From Legionella moravica DSM 19234 (lineage in GTDB: Bacteria > Pseudomonadota > Gammaproteobacteria > Legionellales > Legionellaceae), in contig NZ_AUHS01000015.1 in NCBI RefSeq assembly GCF_000423305.1, positions 1 through 64,000 of the forward strand: a DNA stretch of 64,000 nt. The letters are read 5' to 3'. Under the pieces are notes generated by a model. It was given only the letters and a program-made list of their open reading frames with translations, did no database searches and was not told the origin of the DNA. Position numbers and translations under genes: made by a program. Numbering within the stretch: position 1 is the first letter of the stretch; every line of letters begins with the position of its first letter. Shown piece after piece: positions 28,102-38,000 of this stretch.

Positions 28102-31100
28102 TCAGCGCTTCACTATCCTGGCCAAATCTTCATCGACATCGTATCCTCTATCAGTACGTTTTGATGCGCTAAAAAAACTGCTTCCTGAACTGGAAACAGC
28201 GGCTGAACTCGAAACAGCGCTTGAGCTGGAAGCACTACTTGAACTCGCACTTGAAGCGTGTTGTCTTCCCTGTGTTTGTCGTGCACATTTAGTTTTTGCT
28301 TCCGCATGTTCGATGCGCGCATCAACTCGTTCACGCTTTTTGGCATTAGTGTTCACAGTGCTTTGAGCAAGACGGAGCAAATCCCTGAATGTTGGGCCAG
28401 GAAGAAGCTGTTCTTTTTTAGCTCGTTGTCTGTTGTTCATAAAGGCCTTAATCATGTCGCCAGCAACATTCTCTTTCACGCCTTCGTTGATTAAAATATT
28501 CAGCATCTCCTTTTTGGAATAAAGCGGCAGTTCTTCCGTAATAATCCTCCTGGATAAGGCAGTACTCGGTGCGCGGCGACCGGACAGGGTGATGGGATTT
28601 TGCGTTCCAATAATAAAAAATCCTGGAACATCGGGTGTATCTCCTTGCAGGGTTTTACCCATAAGAAGACTATTCAATAAATGTTCCATCATCGGAGAAC
28701 TGTTCATCTCGTCAATGACCACAACTGCTCCCTCATGAAAAGCCTTAAGTAACAGCGCTTCCTTATCCGTAGCAGACATACTGACGGGGAGAACATACAT
28801 GGGGTGCTCACCAGGAGCCGGCACCGAGTTTCTGGACATGAGTTTAAATCCGCGAGCGATTAACGTTTGCTTTATTTGCTCGGACTTACCAATACCGGGT
28901 TCTCCCTCAAAAGTTAAACCACCCAAACCGCCGTAGCGTTGCACGTCATTTGCAGCCGACTGTTGACGCCATTGTCTTAAATCCAGCACATCGTCCAACA
29001 GTTGCTGACTGCTCAACCGAGATTGAGTGAGAACAAAGTCCATCGGTTCACTGGATGTTGTGAACGGCAGTGGATTCTTCGGCTCAAACTCCTTAATAAA
29101 CAACGCTCTTTTTGATTTTGGCACCAGGTTTATCGCTATTTTAAAGGCATAATGAGCGGCAACGTCCAGGCGATTGGCCTGGGGATTTTTTTGACAATAA
29201 CTCTGGGCCAACAGAGCCATCATTTGTAATTCTCGAGGCGTGATTAACACGTCGGTGGTTGAGCAATCCACCATAAATCGATACACATCAAGAATAACGC
29301 CAGACAGTTGAACCACTTCAGCTTCATCGAGGCATTGGTGTTCCAATGCCGGTTTTAAAATCTTTTCATACAAAACGGCAACAGGTAAGGGTTCAAACTC
29401 CACCGCATTTCCGTGACGCTCAAAAAGTGTTGCAAGACGGCGCTCATCTCCATAACTCACCGGATTTCCAGCAAAAATCACTTTATGCTCGTCACTCAGA
29501 GGATAATAGGCACCCTCATAAAAAATACCCGAAGGAGTATGGAATAGTCCTTCAAATAAAGACCAATTTCCCGAGTTTAAAGTCGCCTCATCCAAAAACA
29601 GGTACTTCCGACCGGTTCGAGCATCCTGCGCCCAGGCTTTTATCGCATCGATGCCTTGATGCAGTTGTTCCCCCTCGTGCACGAGCTCCTGGGTTACAAA
29701 AGTCGTTTTTCCGACTCCAGACAGTCCCGAAAGAAACACATAGGGCGCTACGTCAAGCATTTGGTGCACTAAAGTGATTCGTGCCTGGGTAGATTCTTCT
29801 GCCTCCTGCATCGCCGTCATTGGGTTTAGCGCTGCGAGGGGTTTGATTTGTGCCGTGTGCTGAGACAGCCCTGACCAGGCCGCATGACGTTTATGACAGT
29901 CAGGGAAGGCCTGCCAATACGTGCTTCTGGCTTTTAGTTTGCACAACGGTTCGGTAGCGATAAACGGCTCCAGCTCATGAGGAAACTCACCAAGACAGAC
30001 TCTTTTATCCTGTTCACTGACTTCATGAACCTGAGTTTCAACCCATTGAAAACTCTTTGAATCTTCGGTAATCAAAAGTAATCGTCCGGGTTCTATCCCT
30101 GTTTTCTTTCGTTGCACGATTAAAGACGCTAATTGGTCTTCCAGCTCTTTAGAACAATGTCCTTTCAGAACAATATTCTTGCCTTCAGATAAAGCATCAA
30201 GCAACCAGGATGAACGTTGATGAAATTCAAACTGAAGCACGGCTTCATTCAATCGTCCGTCAACACGAGTCAGTAAATCAGAAACCATTAATTCCGATAC
30301 ATCAATAATATGCCAATTCTGTTGGGATGTTGCGAGCAGGGAAAGCGTTACATCACTATCCGTACTGTGTATCACTTCAGTTGGGGAAGGAAGAGCCGGA
30401 TGCCAATTCGTCCGTTCCACAGGATTCACTACGGTATTGAGTTCCAATGAATCAGGAAGTGATGCTCCCTGAGCACACTGCACTCTTAATTTGACCTGAT
30501 GCTTTTGGCATTCAGTCAAAATCCTGGCCCAGTCATCTAATGAAATGGAGCGAGTGAGCATCACATCCAGAGTACTGCGCTGTGCCTGCTCGATCAACCC
30601 CGGCTCTTTTCTTAAACTGCAATCACTGGCTTCAGGGCGGTAAAAATGAAAATAATGAGCCAGACGGTGAGGATTAAGAACATGAGGAACCTCATTCCCG
30701 CTGGTGTCCTCATCGGATAAATAATCGACCTGAAGCCATTTTTTTAATTCATTCAGGGCATATCCCTCTTGTTTATTCAGTTGGAGAAGAGCTGGGACAG
30801 GAATGGAACTGCCGGGAAAATAGCGTGTTCCAGGATAACAGGCTTCCATCCAAAACAGATTAAAATCCTCATCATCCCAAGGGCCATTTTGAATGGTGAT
30901 GAGTCGCCCTTGCAGATTGGACAAAGCTCCTTCCTGAAACGTCAAATGAGAACCATCCAGATCCCAACGACCTAACAAGCGCTCTTTCCAATCACTGGCA
31001 TTGAATAAATTAATCACCAACCCCGCAGCAGCTTCCTCATCGATGGCGGTAGCTAACGGCGGGACCGATTGTTCTAATTGTTTTGCAGGGATGGGACAGC

Positions 31101-34100
31101 GCTCTTTGGTGTTAAATCGCGAATAAAAATCATCCCCCTGATAGCAATCCGGTTTACTGGTATTGTACAAACCAATAATCTGGACGTTCTCAGGCACTGG
31201 TGTTCCGTCGGCATAGCCCTGTTCATCAAGCAGCGCGTTAAAGCGGACGATATCCTCAGCAGAAAAGTGCTCGTAATTCACCAGAAGTACTGGTGATTCC
31301 AGCCGATAATCCTCGGATAAAAAATCATGAAGCGGACCACCCGGTCCTTTACGTAAAATACCACGATTATTGAGATCTCGTTGAATAAAAGAGGCAGAGC
31401 AGATTAAATCATCCGGGGAATGGATGTAATACACGGGTCTATTGTTTAAATGACATTGTCTTTGTAACGCAAGCCGTAGTGCGTGCACCGACGCTGTAGA
31501 GTCAAGTTCAATCAAATGCTTTTTAGAATCGGCAGGGTGTAACACCTGCTGACAATATCCCTCCAGCGAATTGACTGATTTTGAAGGTTTATGCCAGGTT
31601 TTCAATACCTGCTCAAAATAATTACTATCCGAACTGCTTCTAAGAACGTCAATGAGTGTATTAGTCTGTTCCGAAGGTTGCGACGGCGCCGGACAACCCA
31701 TTATTTCAAAAAAAGAAGAATGATTTTTAGGGCCTGATCTGAGCAATGTGCTAATGCTCTGCTGTTTTTGTTCCGGAGTCAGCCGTTTCATGCTTTGGTC
31801 CAACATGGCGGAATAATCATCTGGACACACACTTCGCAATTGAGCTAATAAACTACAGGTCAACTCCAGAGTGTGAGGAGTATTAAGCCCTCTGAACCAT
31901 GCAGGAATGCCCTGTAAATTGTTGAGCAACAGGCCTTGAAGTGCATCAGCACTAAATTGAAAATCCACGGGGATGAGGTCTAACAACTGCTTGGAATTTT
32001 GATTGCAAATTAAATGAAACAATCCACCATGTTGAATGAACTGATTGGGATCACGAATTTCGGGAACTATGACATCACGATCCATTTCAATACGAATCAA
32101 CCTACCTAAATCGGTATGAATATGGTGCATGAGTTCCGTTGTGGAAACGGACTTAACCCCCTCTTTGTAGTTAGGGTTATAAATCAGCCACCGACCATTA
32201 TCGATTAAACGGATGCAGAGCGCATGCCAGAAATTGGATAGGATGCATCCCTGGTGCAACTTGATTTTGAGAGGATTTTGAAACGGGTCGTCCTCTAAGT
32301 CAGAAAAGAGTATTGAGGATATCCAATCATCGACATCATCATCGTTCAACTGAAGGCGAGATCCAAAAGTGCTGTCATTTATTGAATTGCTGAGAAGAAA
32401 ATGCTCCAGACTGTCTCCAATGTATTGTATATTAGATTGCTCATTAAATTGATATTGCTGAATGGCCACACAAAGTGCCTTAAAATCATAGAGTAATTTG
32501 ATATCAATTGTGGATAACTGGCCATCCCATGTCTTCACTCGAAGAATAAACTCATTCCACCTTTCAAGAGTACTTCTTTGAAACAAATGACTTAAAGCAT
32601 TACAAATTCCATCCTGAATTTTGGGTATGTGCTGTGTGCTGATTTTGGAAAAAGTGAAACATTGCGAGAGCTTTTCAATAATCATTTTTTGATCTATTGA
32701 TGAACGCTTGCCTTTGAATTGAAATTTAAAATCTTCCGATGTCGGTTCAAAGTCTTTGTAGTCAGCAAGATTATATTTCGAATCCGGCTCATCATCACTA
32801 TAGGACAGATGATCATAGTCATATTCAGAATCATATTCAGAATCATCATAACATTCATATTCATCTTCATAACATCGATAACACACATTAAGCCCGGGAT
32901 AGATATGGGATAGCTCTACAGTATTATCACGATTTATGTTGACACAATTGATGAGATTCAGTGCTTTGAGATTAGTCAGAGTTTCGATGCCTAATTGAAC
33001 CGATTCAATAGTCACTGTTCGGGCTTCATGATTATCACTGAAATCGATTACCTCAAGCATCTTACACGGAGTAAAATCAAATTCATATATGCCATTCCAA
33101 TCAGAATCATAATGTTCATTATTAATGAATCGAAGTCTTTTTATATTTGGAAAACATTGAAGAAGCTTTTTAAAATCCGTTTTCAGTTCAAAAGTATTAT
33201 TAGAGATAATGAGTTCTTCAAGCTGTTCTAAATGGAATGGATTTTGTTCTGGGAGCTTTTTAAAATTAAAATCATTAAGACGAAGACATTTAAGATGGGT
33301 TAATTTGTCTCTTAATGAGACAAAGGTGCGTTCATCCCAAGGCAGACTTGATAAACACAAATAGTCAAGCCCCCTTAATGCATCCTCATTAATTTTATCA
33401 AATTCAATAGATCTTCCTTGTTCCTTAAAAATTTTGCCTCCAAGGGTGAGTTTTTTGAGATGGGGGGTTCTCAACAGTAAGGAATTTAATACATCAGAAT
33501 GAAACAATGTTTCCGATAAGTCTATTTCTCTCATATTAAAACAATGAGAGACATCCGATAAATCGAGTTCATCATGAACCTCATTGTCAATGACACAGTG
33601 TGTTAAGGAAAACAATCGAAGGGATTGCGCTTGCTCTTTCAATAATTGCAATAATTGCGTTAATGCTAATTGTCCCTGTTTTATTGTCAAAGACTCCAAA
33701 TGAATTCCTTGAGTACTCAGATTTAGTGGATTGTGTTTTGTTGTAATTAAAAGTTCTTTAAGATTGGGGGCTGCGGTTATGAATCTATCTAAATAAATGA
33801 TGCTTTTGTGATTCAAAGCTAGAAAATTCAGTTGATTCAAGTTGAATTCGGCAGGATTAAAGTTGCCTTCAGGTAAATTGAAATGAAGCTCCTCTAACGA
33901 GGATGAACTGGATAATAGTTCCCTCAAGCGTGCTTCACAATAACCCTTGGATTTAAGTGTGATGGTTCTCAGGCTCTGGATGTGATTGATTTTAGCAAAT
34001 GTGTTCTTAAAGTATTGAAGTCGCTCAGGGACTTCATTTGACAAAACATCTGCAACAAGTACGCTTAATGGAGGGTTGAATTGCTCACGAGAATTATGAA

Positions 34101-34617
34101 AAATATATCGCTCATATCTATTTAGCCTGACATAATCGCTTAAATTAAGAGAACGAGGAGCATTAGGCTCTTTGGCGCCAATCAAGCGTTGAACCCAATA
34201 ATCATCAAGTAATAAGGTTTCATCTTTAGATATTCGATGTTGTTCCGTTGCTCTCTTAAAAATGTCTTTAGGTTGTTCAATCCGGATATGAAATCGAGTA
34301 TCCTTTCGATCGAGGTTCTTTATATCGTCCAATAGTAAGGGATACACTTGCCCTAGTTGTAGAATGTATAGTGAAAATCCCTGTTTCAGTAACTGCAGTA
34401 AGGATTCCTGAACGAGTGTTATTTTATGACAGGACCAGTGTTCTGCAGTCCAATCACTCAGAATGAGCTTTTTAGGTTTTTGGCCCATACTGGCTGGTAA
34501 TACCCATGCTGCTTTGGACTGGATGAGTCTATTGATATCTAAAACATCAGTAGGGGTGTGCGTGTATGCAGGTTTTGTCTGCGACAGCATGTAATAAAAC
34601 TCAGCAGGTATGTTCAT
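28102..34617 (-). CDS. giant LRR / YopT-like cysteine protease / multi-AAA protein; effector candidate
   Basis: 2171 residues from ATG 34617; a TTG four codons upstream is possible. Residues ~1-190 are unassigned. About 195-560 is a run of leucine-rich repeats (LKELLIT, LRALNLINC-type units). An acidic Asp/Tyr/Glu stretch follows near 585-625. Cys672 (DGICNALSHLF), His798 (FWHALCIRL) and Asn814 (YNPNYKEG) are spaced like the YopT Cys/His/Asp triad. From ~1030 on there are AAA-like modules: a degenerate one without P-loop (LLVNYEHFSAEDIVRFNALLD), another weak one, then two canonical ones with Walker A GLSGVGKTT (~1635) and GEPGIGKSE (~1909), Walker B LFLDEA and VVIDEMN, and sensor-like FAGNP and GTQNP. 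The last two are MoxR/midasin-like. The tail is Ser/Ala-rich. No signal peptide. Substrate and role are unknown. Confidence 0.8.
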   Translation of the reverse strand: MNIPAEFYYMLSQTKPAYTHTPTDVLDINRLIQSKAAWVLPASMGQKPKKLILSDWTAEHWSCHKITLVQESLLQLLKQGFSLYILQLGQVYPLLLDDIKNLDRKDTRFHIRIEQPKDIFKRATEQHRISKDETLLLDDYWVQRLIGAKEPNAPRSLNLSDYVRLNRYERYIFHNSREQFNPPLSVLVADVLSNEVPERLQYFKNTFAKINHIQSLRTITLKSKGYCEARLRELLSSSSSLEELHFNLPEGNFNPAEFNLNQLNFLALNHKSIIYLDRFITAAPNLKELLITTKHNPLNLSTQGIHLESLTIKQGQLALTQLLQLLKEQAQSLRLFSLTHCVIDNEVHDELDLSDVSHCFNMREIDLSETLFHSDVLNSLLLRTPHLKKLTLGGKIFKEQGRSIEFDKINEDALRGLDYLCLSSLPWDERTFVSLRDKLTHLKCLRLNDFNFKKLPEQNPFHLEQLEELIISNNTFELKTDFKKLLQCFPNIKRLRFINNEHYDSDWNGIYEFDFTPCKMLEVIDFSDNHEARTVTIESVQLGIETLTNLKALNLINCVNINRDNTVELSHIYPGLNVCYRCYEDEYECYDDSEYDSEYDYDHLSYSDDEPDSKYNLADYKDFEPTSEDFKFQFKGKRSSIDQKMIIEKLSQCFTFSKISTQHIPKIQDGICNALSHLFQRSTLERWNEFILRVKTWDGQLSTIDIKLLYDFKALCVAIQQYQFNEQSNIQYIGDSLEHFLLSNSINDSTFGSRLQLNDDDVDDWISSILFSDLEDDPFQNPLKIKLHQGCILSNFWHALCIRLIDNGRWLIYNPNYKEGVKSVSTTELMHHIHTDLGRLIRIEMDRDVIVPEIRDPNQFIQHGGLFHLICNQNSKQLLDLIPVDFQFSADALQGLLLNNLQGIPAWFRGLNTPHTLELTCSLLAQLRSVCPDDYSAMLDQSMKRLTPEQKQQSISTLLRSGPKNHSSFFEIMGCPAPSQPSEQTNTLIDVLRSSSDSNYFEQVLKTWHKPSKSVNSLEGYCQQVLHPADSKKHLIELDSTASVHALRLALQRQCHLNNRPVYYIHSPDDLICSASFIQRDLNNRGILRKGPGGPLHDFLSEDYRLESPVLLVNYEHFSAEDIVRFNALLDEQGYADGTPVPENVQIIGLYNTSKPDCYQGDDFYSRFNTKERCPIPAKQLEQSVPPLATAIDEEAAAGLVINLFNASDWKERLLGRWDLDGSHLTFQEGALSNLQGRLITIQNGPWDDEDFNLFWMEACYPGTRYFPGSSIPVPALLQLNKQEGYALNELKKWLQVDYLSDEDTSGNEVPHVLNPHRLAHYFHFYRPEASDCSLRKEPGLIEQAQRSTLDVMLTRSISLDDWARILTECQKHQVKLRVQCAQGASLPDSLELNTVVNPVERTNWHPALPSPTEVIHSTDSDVTLSLLATSQQNWHIIDVSELMVSDLLTRVDGRLNEAVLQFEFHQRSSWLLDALSEGKNIVLKGHCSKELEDQLASLIVQRKKTGIEPGRLLLITEDSKSFQWVETQVHEVSEQDKRVCLGEFPHELEPFIATEPLCKLKARSTYWQAFPDCHKRHAAWSGLSQHTAQIKPLAALNPMTAMQEAEESTQARITLVHQMLDVAPYVFLSGLSGVGKTTFVTQELVHEGEQLHQGIDAIKAWAQDARTGRKYLFLDEATLNSGNWSLFEGLFHTPSGIFYEGAYYPLSDEHKVIFAGNPVSYGDERRLATLFERHGNAVEFEPLPVAVLYEKILKPALEHQCLDEAEVVQLSGVILDVYRFMVDCSTTDVLITPRELQMMALLAQSYCQKNPQANRLDVAAHYAFKIAINLVPKSKRALFIKEFEPKNPLPFTTSSEPMDFVLTQSRLSSQQLLDDVLDLRQWRQQSAANDVQRYGGLGGLTFEGEPGIGKSEQIKQTLIARGFKLMSRNSVPAPGEHPMYVLPVSMSATDKEALLLKAFHEGAVVVIDEMNSSPMMEHLLNSLLMGKTLQGDTPDVPGFFIIGTQNPITLSGRRAPSTALSRRIITEELPLYSKKEMLNILINEGVKENVAGDMIKAFMNNRQRAKKEQLLPGPTFRDLLRLAQSTVNTNAKKRERVDARIEHAEAKTKCARQTQGRQHASSASSSSASSSSAVSSSAAVSSSGSSFFSASKRTDRGYDVDEDLARIVKR

Positions 34618-35080
34618 CTTTTCTCTCAAAATCTATCCTATGTACAGCCATCTCCAAACGCGATGTTCTTTTTAGCTCGACAAATGGGGTTATAATCGTC
34701 TTATTTGATTCTCTAATAAGACGATGCTTTTCAGCATCAATCGGCTGCAAATATTGAACGCAAATGTCCATAATATATACAGGGAGAGTATTAAGAGATA
34801 ATTAATGATGACATTAAATAATTAATAGTGGTTATATGATTTATTAATGGCTTTTTTCATAGGGTGAACAGACTGCAAGAGGCAAATCGTTCTTTAGTAG
34901 CGCTTCCTGAGCTTTTCCATGCAACCTAAGGAACATGAAACTCAAATGCATCTGGCATATGACGCATGATGCTTTTATTGATTTAATATATATCAGAAAG
35001 GCCTTGGTTTGTGTCATATTGTGCATTTTGTGCGCTCATGATATAGTCAGCCCATTTTAATCTTGCAAAGACTATCAACC
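34618..35080. promoter_or_regulatory. divergent intergenic region with 11-bp palindrome
   Basis: 463 bp between the leftward giant gene and the rightward repeat-protein gene. It contains a perfect inverted repeat ATCGTCTTATT / AATAAGACGAT (34695-34705 and 34715-34725, 9-bp spacer), which could be a dimeric repressor site or a transcript hairpin. GATGC/GCATC follows directly. A 60-codon minus-strand ORF at 34844-35026 is not convincing. No element of the repeat families in this window was seen here. Confidence 0.5.
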
Positions 35081-38000
35081 ATGCCTTTCAATCTCAATCA
35101 CCAGATACTCGAAGAAGCTCAAAGAACACAGAGCACTCACAATCATGTCACCTCAAACGCTGCTGCAATGCTTGCCATCCGGCTCGCCTCAAAATATTTT
35201 TTGCCCGAGCACAAAGCCAGTAGCTCGAGTCAGGCCGCATCTTCGTCTTCTGTTACCGCTTCATCCTCTTCTTCCTCCACTAAAGAAAACTCATCCATGA
35301 CTCTCGGGATTTCCCATAATTCTGCCGCAATAACAAAAAATCAGCATATCAGAGCACGTTACGAGCACAGAACCAAATCATCCTTATTGGAACTGTCCAC
35401 AAGGAGCTGGCTAAGCACGATTTTGGACAAAAATATTCTCAATAAAGAATTTGACCGAGTCACGCTGGTGGAAGAGCGTGAGGGAAAGCGGGTATCCACT
35501 GAATGGTATCTGCCATTACCCGAAATTTTTGCCATTGTGCTGTGCGCACTTATGGATAAACACGAGCAGGCATGGCCTGTACCTCCTGGCAGTACAGCAA
35601 CCAGGGAACGACTGCTCCGTCTGCAGAAATTTGACCTCATCAACAATGAACTGATGAACGAAATTCCATCCATTTGCTCTGCTGGTATCCGTCACCGATG
35701 GCTTATGGCACTGGATGGTTACGAAGGCAAACGTCTGCCGTTGAATGCAGAAGACGTTCTCATGCAGGGATTGTTCGATTTTATGGTACATGAAGTACTT
35801 GAAACACAACTCAAGTTAAAGCTCCCTGATGGACGAGACCCTGCAGGAGATGAATACATTCCATTTTATGAACGATTTCAATCTCTGTTTTTACCCTGGA
35901 TATTCGACACCATTCCAGATGAAGTTAAAGCGGCAATCAGAAATGCGGGGCAAGAAGATGCCGCTAAGGAATACATACTCAAGCGCTTTCGCACCATCCA
36001 GACCATACCCAGTGATAACATGCTGACAAAAATTAACGGGTATTGCAGTTATGAAGGGCTGATAAGCATCCCTTGTAATTTCGTACCCATCCTCGCAGCA
36101 TTGGACCGTTTCGCCAAACGTCACGCTATGGCATTAAGCTCTGGACGCATTGCGGCAACCAGTCTGCACTCGCTTGCCAGCCAAACGATTGCCTGGCTGA
36201 AAGGCCCTGGCTTCAGCCCTGAGTCATTAAAAAATGCCGACGCAGAAAAAAAAACATGGGATACTGTCTATCTGGTGATGAGACTCCACGATGTGCTGTA
36301 CCAGTACAAAGACTACAAAAATCTGCTTCAAGTCTGTGATATGCCCCCAGAACACAAGACTGAATGGCTAGACTCACTCCTTGTTCTGGAGCAATGGCTC
36401 AATAATCAGGAGCTCTCTCTGCAAGCCTTACTAGCAGACACCGCTTCACTGGAGCAACAGCTGCGTGCTTTTGAGCGCGGGGTTAGCTTCTGGCGAAGCA
36501 ACACCTATTATGACTTCATCAGCAATTACACCGCACAATGGTTCGCTGCAAGAAATGAAGGGGATATTCCTGTTCTAGCCAGTCTCTTTGCCCGGCTTTG
36601 TGAACTGTTTTTTAATGAAAATACACCCGAAGCTCACTCTAACCCCGCCATTCGAGTTGACGATGCTCTTTTATCCAAATGGATGACCCAAACGGCCGAA
36701 GACGGAACTCTGGATGTCTCGCCTTACCAGATAAACCGCATAATCCTTCATGCCCTGTGTTATGAACCCAATACCTGGTCGCTTTTGTTTCGCCGGTGCC
36801 TGACTGTAGTACTTACTTTCATTCACAACCGTTGCAATCAGGGGCTAAACAGCGCAGGAGAGGCACTATTCCGAGATTCATGGCCGCAAGAACTACTTGA
36901 CCAGATTGAGTACCAGCTCAACTCAGAGCAAACAGGTGAATCACCAGTCCCAGTCATATTCACACCAGGTACTATTACGTTTGATACAAGTCTTGACACC
37001 GCACGTTTATTGGCCATATCCAGTTCTATGCCCGAACACATCATCAAAAAAATTGTGGAGCATCCGGGATTTAATCCGAATGCAACAGACGATCTGGACT
37101 TGACTCCATTTTATATTGCCGCAGAGTTTGGCAACATACCTTTTGCAAATGCTTTACGTGCAAGAGATGCAGAGTACAAGGTAAGTTATAAAGGCCTGTA
37201 CAAGCCAATGGTTGCAGCTTTGGAAAATCAACATTTCCCTTTTTTGCAATGGTTTCTCCAGACACTGGATGATCTTAGCGTTCTTGATGAACTGACAACA
37301 AGGGACGCCAATGGCTCTTACCTGATGAAGCGCTTGGCTTCTAACCCTCAGGATTTGATAGACATATTACGATGTTTACCTGAGCATATAAGAAAAGAGG
37401 CTTTGCTGGCAGAGGATAACAGAGGTTTAACCGGATTGCGCTTATTTACACAACATCCGTTATTCATCAAGGATGTTGTGAATTGTCTGCCCGAGGATGA
37501 AAGGGCTAAAGCATTCATGAAAGATCAGATAGCTGCCCGCAGCCTGTTCCATATCGCAGCAACTGAACAACCTGACATCATAATACAGCTTCTGGAAGGC
37601 TTACCCGAGATCGAAAGAGAACCATTTTTACTGACGGAAAGTCAGGATGGAAATACCATGCTGCATCATGCGGCTGAAAAATATCCTGAACTATTGATAA
37701 GCATTGTGAGCTACCTGCCCAAAACAAGAAGAATTAGCCCTTTAAGCGCAAAAAACAATGAAAATGTGAGTGTGCTCCACCAAGTAGCTATTAGCCACCC
37801 CAAGTTACTGGAACGCCTTTTCCTTCTCATTCCAAGTCCCGACAGGTATTACGCTCTGACGCAACAAACGCAAAATAACAATACTCTCCTTCATGATGTA
37901 GCAGTAATTGCGCCCCAAATCCTAATAAAACTTCTTGATTGCCTTCCCAAAACACGAAAAGAAAAGGCAATCATGGCAATAAATAAAGATGGGGATACAA

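Noticed and set aside
29346..29777. 143-codon plus-strand ORF
   Set aside because: It lies antisense within the AAA-coding part of the giant gene, where the minus strand encodes clear P-loop and Walker B motifs.
34844..35026. 60-codon minus-strand ORF between the giant gene and the repeat-protein gene
   Set aside because: No ribosome site or recognisable feature; its length is what chance gives in this AT-rich spacer.
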